Source of the DNA: Amphiura filiformis | Taxonomy: Eukaryota > Echinodermata > Ophiuroidea > Amphilepidida > Amphiuridae | Direction: 5' to 3' | NCBI RefSeq assembly: GCF_039555335.1 | Contig: NW_027305508.1 | Span: forward strand, 620,001 to 684,000 | Length of the DNA stretch: 64,000 bases | Part shown: one piece after another, positions 45,893 through 56,755 of the stretch | Layout of the letters: each line of letters opens with the position of its first letter | Position numbering within the stretch: position 1 is the first letter of the stretch | Position numbers and translations under genes: made by a program | Notes under the pieces: model-generated | Told to the model about the DNA's origin: nothing | Database searches by the model: none | Seen by the model: only the letters and a program-made list of their open reading frames with translations

Positions 45893-46317
45893 TTACTGGA
45901 GTACTGCAAATAGTTTGTATTCTTGTTCTTTATTTCAAGTTGTATCTGACAAAAAAAAAAAAAGATGTTGAAAAAGTTACACAGCATACTTTCACACGGA
46001 ATGTAGAAACCCATTCTCTGGCTCGGACTTTGTTCATACTGGCAAATATCAATCAAACAAAACCAACATTTAATTACCAGTTTGACAATTTTGCTTTTCA
46101 TGGACAAAAGAGTACCCAACATGAATAGGGACAGTGGGCTACTCTATCCAAGACAGATGGAAGAAAGGATCACCAATCAATATTCTGAATAAGATGCTTT
46201 CATCCATGAAAAGCAAAACTGTCAAACTTGCGAGTAAATTGTGGTTTTGTTTGCAAGTCTTAGAATCTTAATATTTCTCCTCAACATGATGTTTTCTCAA
46301 ATCAACAGCACATTAAT

Positions 46318-46911
46318 CGTCGTCTGCATCACATACTGTCCTCTCTCAAAAGGCTGCCATGTGTGATTTTTTTAATTTTTGTCATCTAATTGTAATAAAA
46401 TACGCTGTAAAATCAACTTTATAATTATGTTAATTTTGAGGTGTTATTACAATATTAGTCCAGAGATGCCACTTTTCAGGGTTTTTTGCGAATCAAAATT
46501 CACAGGTTTTAATTTATGTTCAGCCCCTTTTGGGGCTTTTTGGCCTGCATTTGCATGCCTTTTCAGGGTTTTCTCACCAGAACAATGATAATAATCACAT
46601 AAGGCAGCCTTTTGAGATTCGACAGCAATGTATGTGATGCCCGGGGGGGGGTACTCAGTTCAAATGACCATACAGGGACGTGTCGCAAATATGGGTAGCA
46701 TTTTCAGCCTTTTGGTATATCAATGACCCCTTTTTCAAAATTTGTAAAAACTAAGACAATTTGGGTTAAATTCGGCCAAAAATTTTGACTTTTGGTATAT
46801 CAATGGGTCCAAATTTCTTATATTTATGGGTCCACTTTCAAATTCTCAGCGGCACGTCCCTACCAAAACCAAACTTGAGTACCCCCCCGGTGTGATGCAG
46901 ACGACGATTTA
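46318..46911. mobile_element. Palindromic element interrupted by an hAT-type MITE
   Basis: CGTCGTCTGCATCACATACT and TCTCTCAAAAGGCTGCC at the left match, inverted, GGCAGCCTTTTGAGA near 46602, TATGTGATG near 46632 and, after the inserted element, TGATGCAGACGACG at 46898-46911. Without the insertion it is about 340 bp. Confidence 0.65.
46641..46890. mobile_element. 250-bp hAT-like MITE (CCGGGGGGG ends)
   Basis: CCGGGGGGGGGTACTCAGTT and AAACTTGAGTACCCCCCCGG are inverted ends. TGTGATGC is duplicated exactly at 46633-46640 and 46891-46898, an 8-bp target duplication typical of hAT. Inside, TTTTGGTATATCAATG occurs twice. Confidence 0.8.
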
Positions 46912-47035
46912 TGCCATCATGGTTGCTTAGCATCATCTGTTTGTATTACTTGGCAAGTCTGTACTGATTTCAATGGTTATATATATTTTAACAATTTATA
47001 AATACAAACATATCTACATGGATCTGTATAGTTAG

Positions 47036-47450
47036 AGATTCAATCATGTTTCACCACTGTTCATCTGACCGTTTAACAATGATGCGTCCGCGCCATCTGC
47101 ATGATTTACTTTGCGAGAGCAGCTTTAGCTGCCTGAGCGAAGTAAACGATGCAGATACGCCGGACGCGAGTTGTTAAACGGTGATGAACTGTGGTGAAAC
47201 ATGATTGAATCCCTTTCAACAACGAAATTTCGAAAACAAGCTTAAGATTGTCAAATTCACATGATTATTTCATGAGGAATGTCAATTAGTCATTACCACT
47301 AACCTACAAGAAGATCTGTGATTTCTCTGTTGATATCACTGAGCAATGAAACAACAATATAAACGGCAATGTTTAGCCGCTATCTCTCCAACATGTAAAC
47401 CAAGTTCCAGGCATGACAAATTTTACGCGCACGCTTCCATTAAGATATAC
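47036..47450. repeat. Dispersed 0.4-kb repeat, copy 1, with hairpin head
   Basis: The first 180 bases fold (ATTCAATCATGTTTCACCAC against GTGGTGAAACATGATTGAAT, with inner ACCGTTTAACAA/TTGTTAAACGGT). The next 230 bases (AATTCACATGATTATTTCAT, TGATATCACTGAGCAATGAA, ATGTAAACCAAGTTCCAGGC) are unique in sequence. The same head-plus-tail occurs at 54398-54770, so both belong to one unit. Confidence 0.75.
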
Positions 47451-47931
47451 TTTAGAAGGTAAAACAGAGTCAAATTGAAAAAGATGGGTCCATGCCAGCT
47501 CCTTTACTGATCAGGTGAGAGCAACATATTTAACACTTAACATAAAGTTTACATACCATAATCTGAACTGTTCAAATTGTAATGTCTTTCACTTTGTTAA
47601 AAGGAACATTTTTGGATTCAATTTACACAGGTGTAGTAAGGCACTCAACTATCTCATAAAATTATTTCATTCGTCCACTAAAATCCAGAAGATGTACGGA
47701 TTCTTTCTACACAAGCGATGTAATGTTCTTGTTTTTTTCCACATACCAATCCAGATCCAGATACTGTATCTGACAAACCTCTTCACATGTTGCTATTAAT
47801 TTAATGTGCCTGATAATATATATATCATAACCGGCTGTAACCTGTCAAACAAGATGCGCATATTTCTTGTTCAATGTTGATCAATTTTATAAATAATTTT
47901 GTACCAAATCTTGGATATGAGTAGGGTATAA

Positions 47932-48057
47932 TCTTTTCCTAGAGAAGTCCTTTTCAGAGGGCTGAGCTTTCGGAACTCTATCGAGTGTCATCTTCAGCAA
48001 TGGCACTCGATAGAGGTCCGAAAGCTCAGCCCTCGGAAAAAGACTTCTCTAGGAAAA
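47932..48057. repeat. Long hairpin between genes
   Basis: Arms of about 55 bases (TTTTCCTAGAGAAGTCCTTT, GGGCTGAGCTTTCGGAACTC against GTCCGAAAGCTCAGCCC, AAGACTTCTCTAGGAAAA) surround a 16-base loop TCATCTTCAGCAATGG. Few mismatches. Origin unknown; probably a transposon end or mini fold-back. Confidence 0.7.
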
Positions 48058-48349
48058 TGATTAAACCTTACTCATGTTTACCGACCTACAGTACCAAGTA
48101 ATTTCAAATCAAATCAGAGTTTGAAACCAATAAAACAAAACTAATAAAATGCAAAACAAACTAGAAAAGATACAGGAGAAACAAGTTTGATTAAGAGAGC
48201 ACATAATTTGGTGATAGATTACAATGAGGGCTTATGACAGTGTCCGAAATAAAGGAAATAATAACAGTTGTCCTGAGGACAAGACAACCTAAGCATATAG
48301 GTTTTGTCCTTAAAACATTTCAGTTGTTCCCAAAATGTGTGATATTATT

Positions 48350-50529
48350 GGGTCAATCCATATCAAAACAGATTGAATGTACACCCACCCTCTTGGATTT
48401 TGCTCTCCTTTGGCTCAGGGGTACCTTTCATGGATCTCTAGGTGAGGTCACAAGAAAATAATTCAAATTCCATTTCGTTTGCGAATGGCGGGCAATCAAA
48501 GTTTGGCGACCTCGACCAAAATTGGGAATTTAAGGGGTCCAAATGACAAAGTGCTCTCTTTGAGGGGCACTTTCTTCTTAATTGAATCAGTTGTGATCCT
48601 CTTTTTGAATGTGGTCACTCACTGGCTGTGTCTGAAATACCTAATGCCAAAAAGATAAGATTTGAATTTCGATTGGGATTTCAGAGGGGTCAAAATCAGC
48701 ACTTCGTACTGTTCAATCAAATTATCTTGATTTTGAAGGACCCATGATAATGTCACAGTGCACTTATAGGTCCTAATTATGTTCAGAATGGATTAATCAT
48801 ATGCCAATGTCTATGAGCAATTCAAAAAAAGAGAAATTTCTAGACCCCTACAGAATTTTAGGCCACCCCTAAAGTGGTTCAGCCACAAATGGCGCTTAAA
48901 ATCGGCAAATTTTGACCCCTAATAACTTTAGGTGTACACCAGATATGAATTTCTAGTCTTTTGCATCTGAAAGAATGTAGTTTAATGTTACTAGGAACAT
49001 AAGATTTGTTTTGTATTTTTGTGTTTTAGTATTAAGTTGGCGCTTTCAAAAATAGTCATTTTTGCCTAACATACCATGCATACAGGATACGGTACAAAAT
49101 GCCAATTTTAGTATAATATTTTTTTATATTTTTGATCACTTTATAGCCATTTGTATTATTTATCCTGATATTTCAAGTTGCTTTTGAGTCAAGTAATAAG
49201 AAAAAACTACTTTCTAATCCTCTGTATGGATTTTTAAGGGGGTCAAAAATGCACTTCCTGGCAACGATGCACATGCAAAGTACAGGTTATGGGGGTCAAA
49301 TGTTCAGAATGCTCCCAATTATGTCAAGTAATATATCAAATTACTCGTATGGTCATGAGGATTCCAAAAATGTATAGTTTGTTATGTGTCAGACCTTTCA
49401 GGAGGCGCTATGACGAAAAATGTTCATAGGTCAACGACCTTTTTGAATTCTGACCATAGTTAACAACGTCAGATTTTGGTAATTTTGGTGTCTAATTATA
49501 TATGTTTTCTTGCATGAGAAATACAACTTAAGCAAATTAATAAACTATACAAGGAACCGATGACCCTCTTTTGCAACATGGCTGCCAAAAGCATCCATAT
49601 TGTAATAAGGAGGTCATTGGTTCCTTGTACAGTTGTTTAAGTTGCGTAGTTGTATTTCTCATGCAAGAAAACATAATTAGACACCAAAATCACCAAAATC
49701 GGACGTTGTTAAATATGTAATAACAGGATAAATAAGACAATTTGCTATAAAGTGATCAAAAATAGAAAAAAGGGTATGTTGAAATTGACATTTTGTACCC
49801 ATAACCTGTACATTATTAGTCAAAAATTGGGATTTTGGGACCATCAACTTAGTATCAAAACACAAAAATACAAAACAAATCTTATGTTCCTAGTAACATT
49901 AGACTACATTCTTTCAGATGCAAAAGACTAGAAATTCATATCTGGTGTACACCTAAAGTTATTAGGTGTCAAAATTTGCAGATTTTAAGCGCCATTTGTG
50001 GCTGAACCACTTTAGGGGGCCTAAAATTCTGTAGGGGGTCAAGAAATTTTTTTTTGAATTGCTCATAGACATTGGCACATGGTTAATCCATTCTGAACAT
50101 AATTAGGACCTATAAGTGCACTGTGACATTATCATGGGTCCTTCAAAATCAAAGATAATTTGATTGAACAGTACGGTGCTGATTTTGACCCCCTGTGAAA
50201 TCCAAACAAAATTCCGAAATCAATCTTTTTTGGCATTAGGCATTTCAGACACAGCCAGTGAGTGACCAGATTCAAAAAGAGGGTCACAACTGATTTAATT
50301 AAGAAGAAAATGCCTCTCAAAGAGAGCGCTTTGTCATTTGGACACCTTAAATTCCCAATTTTGGTCAAGGTCGCCAAACTTAGATGGCCCGCCATTCGGA
50401 ACGAAATTGAATTTGAATTTTTTTCTTGTGACCTCACCTAGGGGTCCATAAAAGGTACCGCTGAGCCAAAGGAGAGCAAAATCCAAGAGGGTGGGTGTAC
50501 ACTCAATCTGTTTTGATATGGACTGACCC
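48350..50529. mobile_element. Large fold-back element, copy 2, 2.18 kb
   Basis: Ends GGGTCAATCCATATCAAAAC and GTTTTGATATGGACTGACCC, with TATT duplicated at 48346-48349 and 50530-50533. It is colinear with the copy at 18042-20210 almost throughout and palindromic in the same way. Open frames inside (for example 50132-50437) are the inverted-arm counterparts of frames in copy 1 and are not genes. Confidence 0.85.
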
Positions 50530-50533
50530 TATT

Positions 50534-51131
50534 GTGTGCAAAAAATCAAATTATTTGATGTTCTTTGCTCTGGAAAAGCCATAGCTACAAATTAGGAAAC
50601 CTGTGCTAGCTTCAAAAAATTTGTCATTCTGATTATGCTGATCTGATTATGCGGATCTCGATCAATTGCATCATTGGTTAACTCAGTGATATGGTTAATT
50701 AACAATATTGAGAACTGAACATGCTGAGCAAGTGCATATATCACAGCATACTGTGTGCTAGCAGTCGCCTTCGGTAGATCTTTCTGGATGATACAAAATA
50801 CATTTAAATATTATGAGTCAAATCTTTATGTCAAGTTTTATGGCTCATCATGGTGTCCTCAGTGATTGTCGGACAAGAGGATAATTTAGTGCTTATTTCG
50901 AACACTGGCTTATGAGCTTTATTCTGTGATGAAAATGATTTGCATCTCAACATATTCGCCCTGTCAAATGCTGAAACCTTTTACACAATATCAAGTTACT
51001 TTGCAAATTGAGACATATCAATCTAAAATTTCTAAGAAATCTCCATCAGCCAGCCCCATTCTCGGTTAATTTTCTTTCTATTTGGTTTGTTCAGCAGGTC
51101 ATATTGCCAGTGAGTAGGGAGTGTGTCATCA
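50534..51131. other. 3' flank of the helix-hairpin-helix gene
   Basis: Contains the minus-strand 3' UTR. No transposon end or RNA gene is visible. No clear minus-strand AATAAA (plus TTTATT) is close to the stop; TTTATT words occur only around 50917. Confidence 0.35.
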
Positions 51132-54100
51132 TCATTTAGTTTTGGTCTTCTTAGCACCTCCAGTAGCCCCAGTCTCAGTTGATTTTCTCTTCTTAGCAGC
51201 ACTTCTATCAGCTTGTTGCAGTAGACTTGGATCCAATTTATTTGCCATGTAGTGTGTCCATAGGGTGAGCTCTACCTTGTGAGCCGTCCATGAGCTTGAT
51301 GAATCTGGGGGTCAAAAGAATATGGTCATGGTTCCATATGGGGAATGTGGACTTCAACTGGAATATCCCAATGCACTTCCTTTTTGAGATGAAATCAAAA
51401 CTTGACCGGTGGTAGAACAATAGAAACCAGCTCCACCTGGACGGATCCACCCAGAACAGCTGGCGGTCGACCGCCGGTTGAGTTTTGATTTTACCCTTTT
51501 CCGACTTCCGACTTATAAATGGCAAGACTCATAACAATATGAATTGATATAGAATAGCGTGCTAGTAATTGCCTTGGGCACAGTGCCTCTGCTAATTGTG
51601 CTCTGCATAATATGTAACTGGTCCATGTTTATGATATTAAGCCAAGCATAAGTTGGGACTATATTGACGTGCACAGTAACAAACAAACAAAAAACAAGAA
51701 AGTCAGAATTTGCTAGTATCCTAGTCTTTTTGGGACTAGCGAACCTTAATGACTAGTGAACCTCAGGGCTAGTGGGAAGTCCCATTTTACAAAGTTTGAG
51801 AATAACAGATTGTAGGCATTGAAGATAATACACAAATATCACACCAGCAAACACCTTACCTTCTTTGTTTAGTCTCTTTACACATGCTTTAACTTGCTCT
51901 GCATATCTACCATAGTGGGATGGTGTATATTGTAATGGAGTCAACCCAGGTATAGCAAGCATACTCTCATCTGCCATGAAGGGTGCATGTTCTGGTGCAC
52001 CTGCTGCAAGCACAGCTGTAGGGAGAAAAAAAAATGTGTGATTAAACTTTTATTATAACCTCTCAGTCACTGCGATACAATAAAGGTTGCAATCAGTTCT
52101 TTTGTGAAAGGACAAATTCACAAAATGTCTCCACTTTTTAGCTCCTTGCATCCCCCGGCTACAAGCCTGCCTAAGTTATCTTAAACCGTCTGTATAACCT
52201 CTATAGCGTGACTGCTTTGCCATTGTGTAATACCATAGGGCTAACACCATGACCACCTAAGTATGTGGTAATTAGCTATTAGTAGTAGATGCTCCATGTA
52301 AATTTGTGACACCTCAGGAGCTACCTTAATCATTTTCAAGTGTTTACATCTACTGAGTGACTTGGTCACAAATATACAGTATAATTGCATACAAACTCTT
52401 AACGCTATACATGAAAGTTGGGATTTTGTTACAAGAATTTGACCCCATGCAATCAGGCAAAAAAAAAGATAGCTTGCTTGTCCCCCACAACTTTTTCAGA
52501 ATTGGGTCGGTCGGGATTTAAAAAAAATCTTTTTTAAAGGTCATAGCTAAAACATGACTGTATGCCTTTAATTAGCTAATAGCCCAAATAGTTGTGAATT
52601 GGGATATTTCTCTACTGTATTACCACATTCATGTTTTTAAAACAGTTTAGAAGTGTGTAGAAACTGTAAAAAAAACTTTCCAGGATGTCAAAAAACAAAA
52701 AAAAAAACAAAACAAAAACTTTTTCTAGAATTTCCTAAATTAGGGTCGGTATTCATTTGTACATTAAAACAAAAAAGAAAACTTTTGTCCAGATTTTCCA
52801 GATTAGGGTCTGTCAGTGGAGGACAAGCAAACAATCATTTTTTGTCCTCAACCTGTGCATGCATTGTCTGAGCAATTAATATACATCAGAATACAAGGAT
52901 ATCTTTTCTTGACCTGAATATATTGTTGACTAACCTGATGCTGTAGCAGGCCCTACAGCCTTCAATACTGTCAGTTCTTTGATAGCTGATGCTACATTAG
53001 GAAGTTTCTTGAAAGCTTTCTTACTGGCTGATTCTACCAACTCGGCACTGTTGGTTTGTACCATCGCCAGCAGGGGTCTGAATTTGCCTCTCTGGTAATA
53101 AATAATAAAAGCAAATTGGTTACAGAATTCCAGTTTTTAATTTTTTTAATCATTGCCTAAACTTCAGTGTTTATGTTTCTCATTTCTAAATTCAAAGGCT
53201 ATGTTGTCATTGTTGTGCTATTCCAGTTGAAATACACACCCGATATGGAACACATGGCCTTAATCTCCCACACATGGGTGTATATTTTAAATGGAGTCAC
53301 CCAATCAGGTAACCCCGTTTAGCACATTCTTCAAGCCTAATAGAGAAAATCCTACAAAACACTTAGAGAATAAAGTTATTGTTTTAGCCGCTGAAGTGCA
53401 TCTATATATCATCTCATATAACATGGGCGACATCATTATTTTAAGTGAGATGATAGATGCACGACAGCAGCTTAGGAAATTAATTATCAATATTAAATTA
53501 TCTATATTAAAACAAGCTTCATTTTAAAAAGTACATCATCCTTTAAAAATTTTAAAGGAGTAAGGAGTTGAGGCATGTGGAAGAGATGGAAAGACAACAT
53601 CAAGGCATGGATAGACCTGAATTAATAAGGGGCTGTGCAATAATTATGAGCCCCCCAGGGGGGGGGTAAAATTTCCAAACGGCTCGCCAAAAATCGCTTC
53701 CCCCCCTCTCGGCTCGCCAAAAATTGCTTTCCCCCCTCTCGGCCCGCCAAAATATCCCCCCTTTGAACATGACAAATTTTTGGGATCCCAATTTGCAAAC
53801 TTTAAATGGTCTATATATGAAGAGCTTTGTTTCAAAACCCCTTACATCCACTTGAGCAATTTTGAGAACACATCAAAATATCACCAAAAAAATTACTGAT
53901 ATAAGGGGGTTTTCAACAAAAGCAGTTTATGGCGGGATGCTCATCATACCCAAGCATCCCGCCAAAAACTGCTTTTGTTGAAAACCCCCATATATCATAT
54001 ATAAGTACTTTTTTTGATGATTTATTGATGTTATCTCAAAATTGCTCAAGTGGATGTAAGGGGTTTTGAAACAAAGCTCTTCATATGTATGTTGCGAGCG

Positions 54101-56052
54101 CAGCGAGCAGGCAAATTTGCATATTTAAGCATTTCCGTACTGTTTTCCTAAGCCTTTTTAGAGCGTTTTATTAAAAAGGCGCCCCAAAAATCGCTTGCCC
54201 CCTGTGTGGCCAAAATTGCTTGCCCCCCCCTTCGACTACGCCAAAATGTCTTGCCCCCCCATTTTACCCTCCCCAGGGCTCATAATTGTTGCACAGCCCC
54301 TAAATGCCCAAGGAATGGAAGAAAATAGGATGACCTGGAGTGAGTCTGTTATAAAGTTATTACTGAAACCAGACAGGTTTAGAGAGAAGGAGACTTAGGG
54401 ATTCAATCATATTTCACCATTGTTCATCACCGTTTTTAACAACGATGCGTCAGCGCCATCTTGCATGGTTTACTTCACTCGGGCAGCTAAAGCTGCCCAT
54501 GCAGACGTGAGCTGTTTAAACGGTGATGAACAATTGTGGAACATAATTGAATCCTTTCAACAACAAAAACAAACTAAAGATTGTGTAATTCACATGATTA
54601 TTTCATGAGGAATGTCAATTAGTCATTGTCACTCAACCTCAGGCAATAAGAAGATCGGCGGTTGATATCACTGAGCAATGAAACTACAATATCAGCTATC
54701 TCTCCAACATGTAAACCAAGTTCCAGGCATGACGAAATTTACATGCTCACACGTATGCATGCTTCCGTTAACTTGCGTTTGCATCATGTGTGGATTCATC
54801 ACCGTTTAACAATGTTTGGCTCCTGTTCAAAGGTATAGGAAGAGTTGTTGAATTAGTGAGTCACAGTGATATGACCATTTCTCTAATTTGATGTAAGAGA
54901 CAAAAGATGTAGGAATGGGTACTTACTGATATTTTCCATTTCATTAATTTGGTGATTTCCTCATGTGTTATGTATTTCTCTTTTCTGCCCTGTATAATTG
55001 TAGGAAGTTCTTCTTGGAACCTAGGAGAAGAAAAGTAAAACATTAATTTCAAAGCATCTCCCACCAGTTTACATCAAAAATGAGAAATTAACAAGCAGTA
55101 CTGTATTCAATCTAATGTAGCACCCCATGCACTTTATTCAACCATCTAATAAGGGGCGCTTAATAAAATTATGAAATGAAAGTCTGCATGTCGTATCTAT
55201 TGCATTCAACAACTTTTTACTGCCGGATGCCATCGCCCCTTTAGCTTCAGATCGTGGTATATGGAGTCAAATTAAATAAAATGAAAATGAATGAATGAAT
55301 TGCATTGTTTCCTGTAACCTATATATTTAATTCTGTACCTCAGTTTCAGGTCTTTAATCTGCTTTGATCAGCTCATGTCTATCATCACATTCAAGAGTAG
55401 AAAATGACTAACTACTCAAGACTGCTTCTATACAAGAAATTCACTTTATTGATGATTTCACCGATATAAATGAAGATGATTTTGTATATGAAGAGCTTGT
55501 TTCCAAACCATGTTAAGTCCACAACCACATGTTTCTTATTTACTTATCTGATACAATCACAATTACTTTGACAAGTTTGACATTAGCAACAATGAGTTAT
55601 ACCATCAACAAGCCATTATTTACCTCAACAATGCTGTTAACAATATGCAGACTATTATTGTTCTCATTTGGGACCAAAGGCCTCGCACAGTATTGTTACT
55701 GTGCATCCATCCAATGTTTGCTTTGTAATGGTGCATCAAACTAAAATTATCATACCTATAGCATCACAACCCATTGCAATATTGCACAGGTAAATCAGAA
55801 ACATGTGTTTGTGGACTTAAATAACATGGTTTGGAACCAAGCTCTATCTTCATATGGTCAAATCATTATTTATTTCAGTATCATACTCCAAATTGCTTAC
55901 CATTTATCCAAATCTAAGAGATTCTTCATCCCGCCTGGTTTGTTAATTTTGAGAGCCTTTGCAAGCAACACTTTGTTGTATAGATTGTGTACACACTCCC
56001 ATTCTGTGGGACTTGCTGACATGAAGAACTTGTGACTATTAGTGGTTGCCAT
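51132..56052 (-). CDS. Conserved helix-hairpin-helix protein, complete 6-exon gene
   Basis: Exons in coding order: 56052-55901, 55020-54927, 53091-52935, 52015-51860, 51304-51132 (the first coding exon extends to 56055 with GTT before the ATG; an upstream exon is needed). Sum 732 bases, 243 aa. I recognise an animal/fungal family of uncharacterised proteins by SPTEWECVHNLY at the N-terminus, LLDLDKWFQEELP, HEEITKLMKWKISRGKFRP, then ELTVLKAVGPATASAVLAAG (residues 121-140), APFMADE, PLQYTPSHY and WTAHKVELTLWTH. The VGPATAS segment has the form of a helix-hairpin-helix DNA-binding turn as in DNA glycosylases, but I see no catalytic Lys/Asp signature, so a glycosylase activity is not claimed. The Lys/Arg-rich C-tail (AKKRKS..KKTKTK) suggests the nucleus. 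Convergent with eIF3d. Confidence 0.85.
51337..51372. repeat. MITE family A fragment
   Basis: CCATATGGGGAATGTGGACT TCAACTGGAATATCCC is the right end of the family; the rest is missing. It lies in the last intron of the helix-hairpin-helix gene. Confidence 0.5.
53217..53325. mobile_element. MITE family A, half copy
   Basis: GCTATTCCAGTTGAAATACA, ATGGAACACATGGCCTTAAT, CTCCCACACATGGGTGTATA and GGAGTCACCCAATCAGGTAA are the left half of the family. The right half is absent. Intron of the helix-hairpin-helix gene. Confidence 0.65.
53629..54301. mobile_element. Fold-back element (GGGGCTGTGCAATAATTATG ends)
   Basis: AGGGGCTGTGCAATAATTAT GAGCCC and the inverse GGGCTCATAATTGTTGCACA GCCCCT bound 673 bases. 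Inner inverted blocks are GAGCTTTGTTTCAAAACCCC / GGGGTTTTGAAACAAAGCTC, and a central hairpin with GGCGGGATGC / GCATCCCGCC. The terminal zones are C- or G-run rich (GGCTCGCCAAAAATCGCTTC repeated three times at the left). Non-coding; family unassigned. Confidence 0.7.
54398..54770. repeat. Dispersed 0.4-kb repeat, copy 2
   Basis: Same hairpin head (GATTCAATCATATTTCACCA; GTTTAAACGGTGATGAACAA) and same tail (CACATGATTATTTCATGAGG; ACATGTAAACCAAGTTCCAG) as the copy at 47036-47450, but more diverged and with a shorter stem. Intron of the helix-hairpin-helix gene. Confidence 0.72.
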
Positions 56053-56755
56053 AACCTGCAAAAATATATATGCAAACATTAATTATGGGTTAGGATTATA
56101 AATACATGTATAAGTGTATGTCAGGACTTGAATTTAGACTGGAAGGCTGGTCTTGGTGGAAATTGGGTTACTGAATAGTGAGAGAAAAAGTACCCATGAA
56201 AGTTTTAGTACAATGGAAGTTATGTAACCTTACTAATTTTGACATAAAAATGAAGATTAAATAACAGTATGGAAGTACATGTATGTTGTAACTTTTGTTC
56301 CTTCCATTCTGGTGATCACCTTGAGTGAGACTATCAAATTCGGAAACCATGGTTAACATATATGCATGGCAGCAGTCGCTAGCGGCTATGCGCCTATAAT
56401 CCTTTTCTTTTCTTTCTTTTTGCTCTTCACTTTTTCAACACATCTAAAAAAAATTGGGTCAACCTTTTTGGGCGCAGTCATGGGGAACAAGATTGTGTGC
56501 CATGCCCCCAGTCAAAAAATCCTGCACGTGCCACTGGTATGGAGGTGCAGTCTGACCAGGGATATCATATCCCTGGTCTGACAAAACATTTTGTACACAA
56601 AGTCTCTTTTATCAGTATATATCAAATTGATTAGTGATTGACTAACACTTTCTGGTCTATGTAAAGAGACAGTGCCTTTAATACCATTAAAAGTAAGAAC
56701 TTGCAAACTCTTTGACAAAGGAGAAACAAACTTAATGAAAAACACTTGATTAATA

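Noticed and set aside
51132-51271. Last exon of the helix-hairpin-helix gene starting at 51271
   Set aside because: An acceptor there keeps frame, but the one at 51304 (CCCCCAG) adds DSSSWTAHKV, which fits the conserved WT.HKVELALWTH pattern of the family, so it is preferred.
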